From contig CAJUFH010000019.1 of assembly GCA_910585755.1 (NCBI GenBank), forward strand, positions 1 through 45,223: 45,223 bases of DNA. Direction: 5' to 3'. The stretch comes from an uncultured Muribaculaceae bacterium (GTDB lineage Bacteria; Bacteroidota; Bacteroidia; Bacteroidales; Muribaculaceae). The notes beneath the pieces were generated by a model. That model saw only the letters and a list, made by a program, of their open reading frames with translations. It searched no databases and was not told where the DNA came from. This document shows, in pieces, positions 14,746 to 23,389 of the stretch. The stretch's first letter is position 1. Each line of letters begins with the position of its first letter. A program made the position numbers and the translations under genes.

Positions 14746-15630
14746 TTAGGCTTCCGCGGCGCGCTGTTTCGCAGCCTGCAGAGTGTTGCGCATCAGCGAA
14801 ACGATGGTCATCGGGCCGACACCTCCCGGAACAGGGGTGATGAAGGAGCACTTGGGCGCTACGGCATTGAAGTCCACATCGCCGGAAAGGCGGAACCCAC
14901 TTTTTCTGGAAGCATCGGGCACCCTTGTCGTACCGACATCAATCACGGCCGCGCCATCTTTGACCATGTCTTCCGTCACGAAGCCCGGACGACCCATAGC
15001 GGCGATGATAATGTCGGCATTGCGGCATATTTCCTTGAGATTGCGCGTCTCGCGGTGGCAGACCGTCACGGTAGCATCGCCGACAGCGGCTTTCTGCATC
15101 AACAGAGTTGCAACCGGCTTACCAACGATGTTACTGCGGCCAAGTACCACGACGTTAGCCCCCTTGGTAGGAACGTTGTAACGTTCGAGCAGTGTCATGA
15201 TGCCGGCGGGAGTCGCGCTCTTGAAACAGGGAAGGCCGATAGACATGCGACCGACATTCACCGGGTGGAAGCCGTCGACATCCTTCGAAGGGTCAATGGC
15301 CTCGATTACGCGCTGTTCGGAAATATGGCGGGGGAGGGGGAGCTGCACGATGAAGCCATCGACATCCTCGTCCTCGTTGAGCTTTCTGACAGCGTCAAGG
15401 AGCGTTTCCTCCGTAATATCGTCCTCAAAACGAATCAGGGTCGATTTGAAGCCACACTCCTCACAGGCTTTAACCTTCGAGGCGACATAGGTTTCTGAAC
15501 CTCCGTCGTGGCCGACCAGTATGGCGGCGAGATGGGGCCGTTTCCCGCCCCGGGCTAAAATCTCCTCAACTTCGGCTGCGATTTCCTTCTTAATATCGGC
15601 CGCGGTCTGTTTTCCGTCAATAAGGACCAT
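14746..15630 (-). CDS. folD: Bifunctional methylenetetrahydrofolate dehydrogenase / methenyl-THF cyclohydrolase
   Basis: 294 residues, standard FolD length. It interconverts 5,10-methylene-THF, 5,10-methenyl-THF and 10-formyl-THF, supplying one-carbon units for purines and formyl-Met-tRNA. Signatures are VGHDGGSETYVASKVKACEECG (catalytic Lys), DGFIVQLPLPRHI, the NADP loop VVLGRSNIVGKPVATLL, and the C-terminal TPVPGGVGPMTIVSLMRNT. It is transcribed toward the CapA-like gene and lies 56 bases after ffh. A link to formate released by oxalate breakdown elsewhere in the window is possible in metabolism but not shown. Confidence 0.97.
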   Translation of the reverse strand: MVLIDGKQTAADIKKEIAAEVEEILARGGKRPHLAAILVGHDGGSETYVASKVKACEECGFKSTLIRFEDDITEETLLDAVRKLNEDEDVDGFIVQLPLPRHISEQRVIEAIDPSKDVDGFHPVNVGRMSIGLPCFKSATPAGIMTLLERYNVPTKGANVVVLGRSNIVGKPVATLLMQKAAVGDATVTVCHRETRNLKEICRNADIIIAAMGRPGFVTEDMVKDGAAVIDVGTTRVPDASRKSGFRLSGDVDFNAVAPKCSFITPVPGGVGPMTIVSLMRNTLQAAKQRAAEA

Positions 15631-15686
15631 ATTGGTATAATGATTGGGTTGCGGTTGTATTTCAGTGAGATTGCAAGCAGGCTCCG

Positions 15687-17027
15687 TTAGCGATGGCGGC
15701 GCATCTGGCGCATCTGGTTCATGAGCTTCATCGGGTTCTTCATCGCGGTTGCCATCTTCATCGCCTTACGGGTCTGTTCAAACTGGGTCAGCAGGCGGTT
15801 TACCTCGACGAGGGTTGTTCCCGAACCGGCCGCTATACGTTTGCGGCGGCTGCCGTTAATCAGCGACGGGTTCTCGCGCTCCTTCGCGGTCATAGAGCTG
15901 ATAATGGCCTCGATGCCTTTGAAGGCATTGTCGTCAATGTCGATATCCTTGATAGCCTTGCCTACTCCCGGAATCATAGCAGCCAAATCCTTGATGTTGC
16001 CCATCTTCTTAATCTGCTGTATCTGCGCCATGAAATCGTTGAAGTTGAACTCATTGCGGGCGATTTTCCTTTGAAGCTTCTTCGCCTCCTCCTCGTCGAA
16101 CTGCTGCTGAGCGCGTTCAACGAGTGACACGATATCGCCCATACCGAGAATACGGTCAGCCATACGGGCCGGGTGGAAGAGGTCTATGGCTTCAAGTTTC
16201 TCGCCGGTGCCGACAAACTTGATAGGTTTCGTAACGACTGTACGGATTGAGAGGGCGGCACCGCCGCGGTTGTCAGCATCCAGCTTCGTCAGCACGACGC
16301 CGTCGAAATCGAGACGGTCGTTGAACTCCTTGGCGGTATTGACCGCGTCCTGACCGGTCAGCGAGTCAACGACAAACAGCGTTTCCTGGGGCTTTATGGC
16401 TTTCTTGATGGCCTCAATTTCGCGCATCATCTCCTCGTCGACAGCGAGACGGCCGGCGGTATCGACAATTACCAGGTCGAAATGGTTCTGCTTGGCGTAT
16501 GCGATAGCGTTCTGCGCGATCTCGACAGGATTCTTGTTGCCCTCCTCGCTGTAGACCGGCACTTCAATCTGGGAAGCGAGCACCTTGAGCTGTTCGATTG
16601 CCGCCGGGCGGTAAACGTCGCAGGCCACGAGCAGAGGGCGCTTAGCCTTCTCGCTTTTCAGCTTCTTGGCGAGTTTGCCCGAGAAAGTGGTTTTACCGGA
16701 ACCCTGAAGACCCGACATGAGAATCACGGTCGGATTGCCGGAAAGGTTCAACTGCGCCGTTTCCCCACCCATCAACTGCGCCAGTTCGTCGTGAACGATT
16801 TTGACCATCAGCTCCTGGGGCTTGATGGCGTTAATAACGTTCTGTCCGAGCGCCTTGGCCTTTACCGTATCGGTGAAAGACTTCGCCACCTTATAGTTAA
16901 CGTCGGCGTCGAGCAGGGCGCGGCGCACATCCTTCAGGGTTTCGGCAACGTTGATTTCAGTAATCTTGCCTTGTCCTTTGAGAAGTTTAAAACTGCGTTC
17001 GAGTTTCTCGCTTAGGTTTTCAAACAT
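15687..17027 (-). CDS. ffh: Signal recognition particle GTPase Ffh
   Basis: 446 residues, normal for Ffh. It binds signal peptides and 4.5S RNA and delivers ribosomes to FtsY at the membrane. The N domain is residues 1 to about 95. The G domain has GLQGSGKTTFSGKLAKK (G1), VVDTAGRLAVDEEM (G3), TKLDAD (G4) and the FVGTGEKLEAIDLFHP block. A Met-rich M domain (from about residue 300) ends with MRQMRRHR. No SRP RNA gene is seen nearby. It lies 50 bases downstream of panD, so it may share transcription with panC-panD. Confidence 0.97.
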   Translation of the reverse strand: MFENLSEKLERSFKLLKGQGKITEINVAETLKDVRRALLDADVNYKVAKSFTDTVKAKALGQNVINAIKPQELMVKIVHDELAQLMGGETAQLNLSGNPTVILMSGLQGSGKTTFSGKLAKKLKSEKAKRPLLVACDVYRPAAIEQLKVLASQIEVPVYSEEGNKNPVEIAQNAIAYAKQNHFDLVIVDTAGRLAVDEEMMREIEAIKKAIKPQETLFVVDSLTGQDAVNTAKEFNDRLDFDGVVLTKLDADNRGGAALSIRTVVTKPIKFVGTGEKLEAIDLFHPARMADRILGMGDIVSLVERAQQQFDEEEAKKLQRKIARNEFNFNDFMAQIQQIKKMGNIKDLAAMIPGVGKAIKDIDIDDNAFKGIEAIISSMTAKERENPSLINGSRRKRIAAGSGTTLVEVNRLLTQFEQTRKAMKMATAMKNPMKLMNQMRQMRRHR

Positions 17028-17077
17028 ATCGTTGGGTCGGGTGAGACACCCTTGCTGAATTTGTTACTTGGGGTTAA

Positions 17078-17425
17078 TCAGAGACGGTTGGTCGCGGTGT
17101 CGGGGAAGATAACCTTAGGCTGGAATCCGCGGGCCTCCTCGGGAGTCATCGAGGCGTAAGCCATAATGATTACCACGTCGCCAACGGCGACTTTGCGGGC
17201 GGCGGCTCCGTTGAGACAGATAGTGCCCTTTCCGCGTTCTCCGGCAATGGCATAGGTCTCGAACCGCTCGCCATTGTTGTTGTCAACAATGTAAACATGT
17301 TCGCCGGGGAGTATTCCGGCCGCGTCCATCAGGTCTTCATCAATAGTGATGCTGCCGATATAGTCGAGACGCGCCTCGGTAACGCTCACGCGGTGGATTT
17401 TCGATTTCAAGATTTCCAAAAGCAT
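17078..17425 (-). CDS. panD: Aspartate 1-decarboxylase (pyruvoyl enzyme)
   Basis: 115 residues, typical of the PanD proenzyme. It makes beta-alanine for pantothenate. Self-cleavage between Gly24 and Ser25 in DYIGSITID creates the pyruvoyl group. K9 (SKIHR) and the later GERFETYAIAGERGKGTICLNGAAARKV block are conserved. It is 15 bases after panC, whose enzyme uses the beta-alanine, so the pair forms a small pantothenate operon. panB is not in the window. Confidence 0.97.
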   Translation of the reverse strand: MLLEILKSKIHRVSVTEARLDYIGSITIDEDLMDAAGILPGEHVYIVDNNNGERFETYAIAGERGKGTICLNGAAARKVAVGDVVIIMAYASMTPEEARGFQPKVIFPDTATNRL

Positions 17426-17440
17426 AATCCTTGCGAAGGT

Positions 17441-18292
17441 TTAGCGGTTATACTTTATGTTGTCAATCAGGCGGACATCCCCGCAGTAGACAGTCACGCA
17501 TCCGACAGCCGGAATCTCGTGCTCCTCGTCCCAGGAGGAAAGGGGTCGCATTGTGAGCGGATCGGCAATCTCGTAATACTCGACCTCCATGAAGGGTAGC
17601 TTGTTTATCTCGTCAATAACCCATTGGCGCGTCTCTGCGAGAGTGTGGTCTTTAGCGAAATCAACGCTTGCCGCAAGCACGCGGTGGATGCGGGGGGCTT
17701 CCGCACGCTGCTCGGGAGTAAGACGCACGTTTCGACTACTGAGAGCGAGGCCGTCGTCGGCGCGGCATATCGGGCAGGGTACTATCTCGAGGTCAAATCC
17801 CTCAAGGTCGACCATCTTGCGGATAACGGCAATCTGCTGGAAATCCTTTTCGCCGAAATAGGCACGCGTAGGCGTTGTCATGGCGAAGAGCTTGCTCACG
17901 ACCTGTGCGACACCGTTAAAGTGTCCCGGGCGCATGGCTCCCTCCATTACTTCGGCGACGGGACCAAGCTCGAACTGCCTGGTATCAGGTTCGGGATAAA
18001 CCTCCTCAACCGAAGGAATAAAGGCGAAATCAACGCCGGCTTTCTCGAGCAACGCGCAGTCTGCCTCCTCGGTACGGGGATAGGTGCGAAGGTCGTCGGG
18101 GTTGTTGAACTGGGTCGGGTTGACAAACACGCTGACGACCACGACGTCGTTCTCCCCCCGGGCGCGGTTAACCAACGAGAGGTGCCCTTCGTGGAGAGCG
18201 CCCATTGTGGGCACAAGCCCTATGGTTTTGCCGTCGGCTTTGAGCGCGTCAATCCTTCCGCGGAGTCCGGCGACAGTTCTGATTACTTCCAT
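17441..18292 (-). CDS. panC: Pantothenate synthetase
   Basis: 283 residues, typical of PanC. It condenses pantoate with beta-alanine using ATP, via pantoyl-adenylate. Motifs are LVPTMGALHEGHLSLV (HIGH-like adenylate site), FVNPTQF, MEGAMRPGHFNGVAQVVSKLF, YFGEKDFQQ and the KMSKS-like LALSSRNVRLTP. It precedes panD. The start ATG at 18292 is preceded by a leader of about 70 bases from a predicted promoter at 18369-18376. Confidence 0.97.
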   Translation of the reverse strand: MEVIRTVAGLRGRIDALKADGKTIGLVPTMGALHEGHLSLVNRARGENDVVVVSVFVNPTQFNNPDDLRTYPRTEEADCALLEKAGVDFAFIPSVEEVYPEPDTRQFELGPVAEVMEGAMRPGHFNGVAQVVSKLFAMTTPTRAYFGEKDFQQIAVIRKMVDLEGFDLEIVPCPICRADDGLALSSRNVRLTPEQRAEAPRIHRVLAASVDFAKDHTLAETRQWVIDEINKLPFMEVEYYEIADPLTMRPLSSWDEEHEIPAVGCVTVYCGDVRLIDNIKYNR

Positions 18293-18368
18293 TTCAGTGA
18301 AATAAACAATCTGATGATATGGGTCGGAACCGGTTTCGACTTGCGCCGAAAACAGGATTCTCAGGGCG

Positions 18369-18376
18369 CGAAGTTA
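18369..18376 (-). promoter_or_regulatory. Promoter -7 element for panC-panD
   Basis: The minus-strand word TAACTTCG (plus-strand CGAAGTTA) is a one-base variant of TAnnTTTG. The same variant stands upstream of the gene at 25415-26044, where a TTTG box is correctly spaced, and of the ABC-F gene, so it is probably used in this organism. Predicted start is near 18364. Confidence 0.4.
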
Positions 18377-18450
18377 ATCAATTCCCGCGGAAATACCATA
18401 ATATATCGCCAAAAACGCCTTCCCGAGCGCAAAGGGGAGCCAAAAATTCG

Positions 18451-18458
18451 TAACTTCG
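18451..18458 (+). promoter_or_regulatory. Promoter -7 element for recR
   Basis: TAACTTCG, the same variant of TAnnTTTG as for panC, lies 22 bases before the recR ATG on the plus strand. No clear TTTG box is found at the right distance upstream, so support is moderate. Confidence 0.35.
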
Positions 18459-18480
18459 CGGATATAGGAATATCCATTCA

Positions 18481-19104
18481 ATGATACAGGAATTTGAATC
18501 GTCGCTCCTGGAGGGAGCCGTCACTGAAATATCGCGCCTGCCCGGCATCGGACGCAAGACCGCCCTGCGCCTCGCACTCCACCTGCTGCGACAGGACCTC
18601 GCCACTTCGGTTGCCCTCGGAGAGGCGATAATCAACCTCCGCAAAGGGGTAAAGTATTGCTCGGTCTGCCATAATGTCTCGGAAGATGATATATGTCCTA
18701 TCTGCTCCAACCAGCGCCGCGACCGGGCGACGGTCTGCGTTGTCGAAAGCGTGAAGGATGTCATTGTCATGGAGAACACCCGTCAGTACAACGGACTGTA
18801 CCATGTTCTGGGAGGGGTAATCTCGCCGATTGACGGCATCGGCCCCGACGCGCTGGAGATAGATTCACTTGTCGAGCGGGTCAGCGAGGGTGGAATCGAC
18901 GAGGTCATTCTCGCCCTCGGCGCGACAATGGAAGGGGACACGACAGATTACTACATATACCGTAGGCTCCGCGACCTCCCTGTCAAGATAACCCAGCTCG
19001 CAAGAGGAGTGGCGGTCGGCAATGAAATCGAATACACCGACGAGGTGACCCTCGGCCGCTCCCTTCTTAACCGCACATTGTTCTCCGACTCCGTAAACCT
19101 ATGA
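18481..19104 (+). CDS. recR: Recombination mediator protein RecR
   Basis: 207 residues, a normal RecR. It works with RecO and RecF to load RecA on gapped DNA. The helix-hairpin-helix is SRLPGIGRKTALRLALHLL. The zinc finger is C-x2-C...C-x2-C (CSVCHNVSEDDICPIC). The TOPRIM domain begins VCVVESVKDVIVMENT and the C-terminal Walker-like GNEIEYTDEVTLGRSL follows. Its last four bases overlap the start of the GNAT gene (ATGA), so the two are translationally coupled. Confidence 0.97.
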   Translation: MIQEFESSLLEGAVTEISRLPGIGRKTALRLALHLLRQDLATSVALGEAIINLRKGVKYCSVCHNVSEDDICPICSNQRRDRATVCVVESVKDVIVMENTRQYNGLYHVLGGVISPIDGIGPDALEIDSLVERVSEGGIDEVILALGATMEGDTTDYYIYRRLRDLPVKITQLARGVAVGNEIEYTDEVTLGRSLLNRTLFSDSVNL

Positions 19105-19628
19105 AAACCATCCTTCCGACCGGTCAGCATCTTTCGCTCAGGGCCCTCGAGCCGGAAGACCTTGACGCGCTATATCTATGGGAAAACTCCCCGGAGATGT
19201 GGCAGTACGGAGTTTTCTCCGCTCCGTATTCGCGGCATCAGCTTTGGGAGTATATCCAGAATTATGACTCCGACCCGCTTCATGCCGGACAGCTCAGGCT
19301 CATGATTGATGTCGACGGCGTCGCGGTTGGCACAGCAGACCTATATAATATAGACGCGGCCAACAGCAGGGCGATGGTAGGGATAATGGTCAGCCCCCGG
19401 CACCGCCGTAACGGCTACGCTCTCGCCGCCCTCGGATTGCTCGAACAGTATGCCGCCGGGGTCCTCGCGTTGCGGCAGCTCGCGTCGACCGTCGCGGCCG
19501 ACAATCCCGGCTCAAGCGCGTTGTTTGAAAAGGCCGGATACAGACAAACGGCCACGCTACCGTCATGGGTAAGGCGCGGCCGCTCGTATGTCGATGCTTT
19601 TGTATTTCAGAAGTTCATCGCAGAGTAG
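19101..19628 (+). CDS. GNAT-family N-acetyltransferase
   Basis: 175 residues with a RimJ/RimL-like GNAT fold: LRALEPEDLDALYLWENSPEMWQYG at the N-terminus, then the acetyl-CoA block MVGIMVSPRHRRNGYALAALGLLEQYA (R-x-x-x-G-x-A), then VAADNPGSSALFEKAGYR. Many relatives acetylate protein N-termini, spermidine or antibiotics; the substrate here is unknown. It overlaps recR by 4 bases and converges on the algH-like gene with a 13-base gap. Confidence 0.9.
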   Translation: MKTILPTGQHLSLRALEPEDLDALYLWENSPEMWQYGVFSAPYSRHQLWEYIQNYDSDPLHAGQLRLMIDVDGVAVGTADLYNIDAANSRAMVGIMVSPRHRRNGYALAALGLLEQYAAGVLALRQLASTVAADNPGSSALFEKAGYRQTATLPSWVRRGRSYVDAFVFQKFIAE

Positions 19629-19641
19629 GGATACAGCGAAA

Positions 19642-20256
19642 TCAATTATACTGAGGGTTAAGGGGGTGGTATAGCCAGTTTTTATACGGTTCGCCCATTG
19701 AGCGCACGATCTTGTACCAGAAGGGATCTCCGTCTTCGAGAAGGACTGCGTCGTCGCAAGGTTGCGGGGCTACAGCCCAGACATGGTCGCGGATTTCCGT
19801 TTCCAGTTGCCGCGGCTCCCATCCGCTATACCCGACGAAAAAACGCATCCGTCCGCGGGTAGGCAGCCCCATGTTGAGATAGCGCTTTACCTGGTCGAAA
19901 TCACCGCCGATAAACAGGTCTCCCGCGATATGGCGCGAGCCTTCAAACTCCCCGGGAAGGGAATGGAGATAGAAGAGGCGGTCGCATGACATCGGCCCTC
20001 CGCAGTAAATAGGGAGGTCGACCGATTCGTCAACGCCCTCGATAGCTTCTCCCATAGTATAGCCTGTCGGCTTGTTGAGGACCAGCCCCATGGCCGGCTT
20101 TCCGGCGGTATGCTCCACGAGGAGGATTACCGCATGGTTGAAATGGTCCTCTTTCAAGAATGGTTCAGCCACAAGGAGCGTTCCCGGCGAGGGAGGACCC
20201 GTAGGATGGTTAATCTTGAAAATCGACGAATCGAGATTGGGCATATTCATTTCCAT
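19642..20256 (-). CDS. YqgE/AlgH family protein (UPF0301)
   Basis: 204 residues. The family core is visible: PGTLLVAEPFLKEDHFNHAVILLVEHTAGKPAMGLVLNKPTG, then PIYCGGPMSCDRLFYLHS and the C-terminal RMRFFVGYSGWEPRQLETEI. AlgH was first linked to alginate regulation in Pseudomonas, but its molecular role is unresolved. A -7-like word TAACTTTC (minus strand, plus 20270-20277) lies just upstream and would give a leader under 10 bases. The next 288 bases to dnaJ contain structured sequence. Confidence 0.92.
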   Translation of the reverse strand: MEMNMPNLDSSIFKINHPTGPPSPGTLLVAEPFLKEDHFNHAVILLVEHTAGKPAMGLVLNKPTGYTMGEAIEGVDESVDLPIYCGGPMSCDRLFYLHSLPGEFEGSRHIAGDLFIGGDFDQVKRYLNMGLPTRGRMRFFVGYSGWEPRQLETEIRDHVWAVAPQPCDDAVLLEDGDPFWYKIVRSMGEPYKNWLYHPLNPQYN

Positions 20257-20324
20257 ACAGATAGGTTTTGAAAGTTAAGCAGCCCATTTCTCAAAAAAAG
20301 ACAGCTACACCTGCTTGATAGCTC

Positions 20325-20445
20325 TAACGGCTATTTAGGGGGCCGTGAGTTTATCCCCCGGAGCCGCATCGGGTTTCATTTGACTGGTAAGTTGCGTTCT
20401 TTCAGAAATTAGTCGCTGAATCTTTTGGCTTGGCGGTTCAGCGGC
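20325..20445. other. Structured intergenic region, possible small RNA
   Basis: Between dnaJ and the algH-like gene there are several nested inverted repeats: GGGGG/CCCCC at about 20338-20359, CGCTGAA (20414-20420) with TTCAGCG (20437-20443), and an outer GGTAA/TTACC pair around the latter. No ORF fits. I tried to match tmRNA, RNase P RNA, SRP RNA and known riboswitch cores and found no signature. Strand is undecided; TAAATTTG on the minus strand just downstream of the dnaJ terminator could be a promoter. Confidence 0.3.
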
Positions 20446-20482
20446 GAAGTTACCACTTATTTATTATTAAAACAAATTTAAA

Positions 20483-20505
20483 CCCCGGATTATCATGGTC
20501 CGGGG
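20483..20505 (-). terminator. Terminator of grpE-dnaJ
   Basis: CCCCGGA (20483-20489) pairs with TCCGGGG (20499-20505) across a 9-base loop. On the minus strand it is followed by TTTAAATTTGTTTT, consistent with intrinsic termination of dnaJ about 40 bases after its stop. Confidence 0.7.
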
Positions 20506-20544
20506 CTTAAAAACTTATCGTCAGGCAGCCAAAGAGGCTACAAA

Positions 20545-21723
20545 TCATTCAAATATGTGTTTTAACTTTGAGAACAGGCGTTGCGAGGTCGACTGAGACG
20601 GTTTGATGTTGGGCTTGTCCTTTAGCGATTCAAGCGCTTTCTTTTCATCCTCGTCAAGATTTTCAGGTATGTAAACCATCACATTGACAAGTTCATCGCC
20701 GGTACCTCCTCCCTGGGTAGAGGGGAGACCCTTCCCGCGGAGGCGCAGTATCTTGCCGGGCTGTGTACCCGCGGGGATGCTCAGGCGGGCGCGCCCCGTT
20801 ATAGTCGGCACCTCTACGGCTCCTCCGAGCGCGGCTGTCGGCAAATCAAGCATCAGGTTGTATATCACGTCGTTGCTGTCGCGAATCAGTTCGGGATGCT
20901 TAATCTCTTCGACAACCACCAAGAGGTCGCCGTTGACACCGCCGCGACGGGGAGCATTACCTTTACCCTTGACAGTAAGGGTCATGCCCTCCTCGACTCC
21001 GGCAGGAATGTTGAACGATACGAGCTCGTCTTTGCGAACGATGCCTTCGCCGTTGCAGTGGGGACAGAACTCGGAAATAACCTTGCCTTCTCCCTCACAC
21101 TGGGGACAGATGCTGACAGCTTCCTGGGGGCCGAACAGCCCCTGTACGACTTGTGAGACTGTTCCCGAACCATGGCAAGTAGGGCAGGTGTTGAACGCTG
21201 TGCCGTTTTTGGCTCCGGTACCATTACACTGCTCGCACTTGACGTATGTAGGGATTTTAAGCGTTTTGGAAACACCCGTAGCAATTTCAGCGAGAGTCAG
21301 CTTCACTTTGATTCGCAGGTCGCTGCCGCGGCGCTGGGGCTTCTGACGGCGGCGGCTCTGACGGCCGCCGGTAGCGCCTCCGAAACCTCCGCCGAACGAG
21401 AAATGGCCTCCGAAGATGTCGCCGAACTGCGAGAAAATATCCTCCATCGACATACCGCCCGACGAGTATCCATAGCCTCCTCCGGGGAAGCCCTGCGGCC
21501 CCATGGAATGGCCGAACTGGTCATACTTCTGGCGCTTTTCGTCGTTGGAGAGAACCTCATAGGCTTCGGCGGCCTCCTTGAATTTCTCTTCGGCCTCCTT
21601 GTCGCCGGGATTCTTGTCAGGGTGGTACTTGATCGCGAGCTTGCGATAGGCCTTCTTTATCTCGTCGGCCGTGGCGGTCTTCGACACCCCGAGCACTTCA
21701 TAGTAGTCTCTTTTGTTATCCAT
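20545..21723 (-). CDS. dnaJ: Chaperone DnaJ
   Basis: 392 residues from the ATG at 21723 (MDNKRDYYEVLG). An in-frame TTG three codons upstream is not needed. DnaJ stimulates DnaK ATPase and holds unfolded clients. The J domain (about 1-70) has HPD in IKYHPDKNPGD. A Gly/Phe-rich stretch follows at about 75-130. The zinc domain has all four C-x-x-C-x-G-x-G units (CEQCNGTG, CPTCHGSG, CPQCEGEG, CPHCNGEG). The C-terminal client domains are complete. grpE is 29 bases upstream on the same strand. Confidence 0.97.
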   Translation of the reverse strand: MDNKRDYYEVLGVSKTATADEIKKAYRKLAIKYHPDKNPGDKEAEEKFKEAAEAYEVLSNDEKRQKYDQFGHSMGPQGFPGGGYGYSSGGMSMEDIFSQFGDIFGGHFSFGGGFGGATGGRQSRRRQKPQRRGSDLRIKVKLTLAEIATGVSKTLKIPTYVKCEQCNGTGAKNGTAFNTCPTCHGSGTVSQVVQGLFGPQEAVSICPQCEGEGKVISEFCPHCNGEGIVRKDELVSFNIPAGVEEGMTLTVKGKGNAPRRGGVNGDLLVVVEEIKHPELIRDSNDVIYNLMLDLPTAALGGAVEVPTITGRARLSIPAGTQPGKILRLRGKGLPSTQGGGTGDELVNVMVYIPENLDEDEKKALESLKDKPNIKPSQSTSQRLFSKLKHIFE

Positions 21724-21752
21724 TTCGAGCAATCAGTTACGTGTTGGGGTGA

Positions 21753-22370
21753 TTATTGGGCCACTACCACCTTGGCATGGCGTAAGACCTTGTCGTTTAT
21801 AGTGTATCCTTTCGATACAGTATCCTTGACTTTGCCTTTGGGTGTCTCGTCGTCAGCCGGAACCATCGCGACAGCCTCGTGGAGTTCCGTGTCGAAATCG
21901 GCGCCGGTGGATTCCATAGCCTTGACACCGTTGTCGGCGAGATATTTTATGAGCTTGTTATAGATGAGCACCATTCCTTCCTTGACAGCTTCGGCATCCG
22001 AGCTGTCCTTGATGGCGTCCAGGCCGCGCTCGAAATCATCTACAATCGGCAGAAGCCCTTTGAGGACTTTTTCTCCGGCCGATTTGAGAAGGTCGGTCCG
22101 TTCGCGGAGGGTGCGTTTGCGGAAATTGTCAAACTCGGCCATAAGGAACAGATATTCCTTTTTCTCCTTTTCGACCTCGTTCTCCTTTTGCTGGAGAAGG
22201 TTTTTCAGGGATTCGAGTTCCGATATTTCCTCATCCTCGGCTTCGCCGTCGGCTGTTTCGACATCGTTGATTTCAACACCCTCGTTTTCGAGCCGGATTT
22301 CGGGATTCTGTTCCTCGGATTTTTTGGAATTATTGTCAGCGCCGCTGGCGTTGTGATGTTTGTCGTTCAT
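21753..22370 (-). CDS. grpE: Nucleotide exchange factor GrpE
   Basis: 205 residues. GrpE drives ADP release from DnaK. An acidic disordered N-terminus (about 1-55) leads into a long coiled coil (LKNLLQQKENEVEKEKKEYLFLMAEFDNFRKRT) and the beta-domain block FDTELHEAVAMVPADDETPKGKVKDTVSKGYTINDKVLRHAKVVVAQ. It is the first gene of grpE-dnaJ, driven by a good promoter at 22390-22420. No CIRCE element or hrcA gene is seen. Confidence 0.96.
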   Translation of the reverse strand: MNDKHHNASGADNNSKKSEEQNPEIRLENEGVEINDVETADGEAEDEEISELESLKNLLQQKENEVEKEKKEYLFLMAEFDNFRKRTLRERTDLLKSAGEKVLKGLLPIVDDFERGLDAIKDSSDAEAVKEGMVLIYNKLIKYLADNGVKAMESTGADFDTELHEAVAMVPADDETPKGKVKDTVSKGYTINDKVLRHAKVVVAQ

Positions 22371-22389
22371 ATAGCTGTCATATTATTTT

Positions 22390-22420
22390 CAAAATTACTA
22401 CAAGCAAAAACTTTGCCAAA
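22390..22420 (-). promoter_or_regulatory. Promoter for grpE-dnaJ
   Basis: On the minus strand TTTG (plus CAAA 22417-22420), 19 bases, then TAATTTTG (plus CAAAATTA 22390-22397). This is an exact housekeeping-type Bacteroidota promoter. Start near 22385 gives a leader of about 15 bases. A heat-shock gene with an ordinary promoter suggests that control, if any, acts elsewhere. Confidence 0.75.
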
Positions 22421-22492
22421 CTCGGCGTTTCAGCCACTCATCAGGAGCTATCGCGCCAACTATATGAATAACAAACCTGTATATCGTAAGGT

Positions 22493-23311
22493 TTATACGG
22501 AGCGTAACTGACACACTCGCCTATGGGGTGTCTCCGAGACGGCGGGACATTTGTCAAACAGGCCGTAAACCGCCGCCCCGCTCCCCGACAAAGACGCATA
22601 CCAGGCACCGGCAGCGGCAATCGACTCCTTCTCGGCAGCAATCGCCGGATGGGTGGAAGCGACATATGCCTCAAAATCGTTAGCAACCATTCCGGGCCAT
22701 TCAGCCGGCTTGATAGCCTCAAGAAGAGACATAAGTCCGGCTTCACGCTCGGTAGGCTCAACAGCAGAATATGCCTCGCGGGTAGAGACTGACACCTCAG
22801 GCTTGCTTACAAGAATCCAGGTGCCGTCAGGTATCGGCGACTTTACGGGCGCAATCTCAGTTCCGACACCGCTGCAAATGGCAGGCTTGTTATATATGAA
22901 GAAAGGGCAATCCGCGCCGACCCTCGCGGCGACAGCGGCAAGCCGCGCTTCGGATAGCCCGAGCCCGAATATCTCGTTTACCGCTTTCAGTATGAACGCG
23001 GCGTCAGAGGAGCCCCCTCCGAGGCCCGCTCCGTCAGGAACGATTTTATGCAGATGCACTTCAACGGGTGGCACAGGGACGACTTCGCGCAGCAGTCGGA
23101 GCGCCTTCATGACGAGGTTTTTTTCAGGCGGGCTGTCAATCGAGCGGCCGGTGGTCACGAGGGTGTCGGCAGACGTCCGCGAGGGAACCACCTCGAGGAT
23201 GTCGGTCCAGTCGACAGGAAGCATCAAAGTCTCAATGTCGTGGTAGCCGTCCGGCCGTCGGCGGAGTATGTGCAGGCCAAGATTGATTTTGGCGTTTGGG
23301 AACACCACCAT
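22493..23311 (-). CDS. ispE: 4-diphosphocytidyl-2-C-methyl-D-erythritol kinase
   Basis: 272 residues, GHMP-kinase fold, in the MEP route to isoprenoids. The substrate start FPNAKINLGLHILRRRPDGYHDIETLMLPV is diagnostic for IspE, and the ATP loop is DGAGLGGGSSDAAFILKAVN. The C-terminal GSGAAVYGLFD block is present. It stands alone on the minus strand with a promoter-like TAATTTTG (plus CAAAATTA 23382-23389) and a leader of about 65 bases. Confidence 0.96.
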   Translation of the reverse strand: MVVFPNAKINLGLHILRRRPDGYHDIETLMLPVDWTDILEVVPSRTSADTLVTTGRSIDSPPEKNLVMKALRLLREVVPVPPVEVHLHKIVPDGAGLGGGSSDAAFILKAVNEIFGLGLSEARLAAVAARVGADCPFFIYNKPAICSGVGTEIAPVKSPIPDGTWILVSKPEVSVSTREAYSAVEPTEREAGLMSLLEAIKPAEWPGMVANDFEAYVASTHPAIAAEKESIAAAGAWYASLSGSGAAVYGLFDKCPAVSETPHRRVCQLRSV

Positions 23312-23381
23312 AAATTAAAGCGTAATGTCGGAACTATGGAATAGAATACGTAAGTCAGATAACCTGTTTCTTAATTCAGCA

Positions 23382-23389
23382 CAAAATTA
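23382..23389 (-). promoter_or_regulatory. Promoter -7 element for ispE
   Basis: Minus-strand TAATTTTG (plus CAAAATTA), followed by TGCTGAATTAAG, the same downstream context seen at the etfB promoter (TGCTGAATTTG). No exact TTTG box is found at 19-21 bases. Confidence 0.5.

Noticed and set aside
20281..20480. tmRNA or RNase P RNA gene near dnaJ, prompted by smpB in the window
   Set aside because: No tRNA-like ends with a GGTTCGA loop or tag-reading frame, and no RNase P P4 core seen on either strand.
21724..21732. TTG start three codons upstream of dnaJ
   Set aside because: The ATG at 21723 gives the usual M-x-x-K-R-D-Y-Y-E-V-L-G start.
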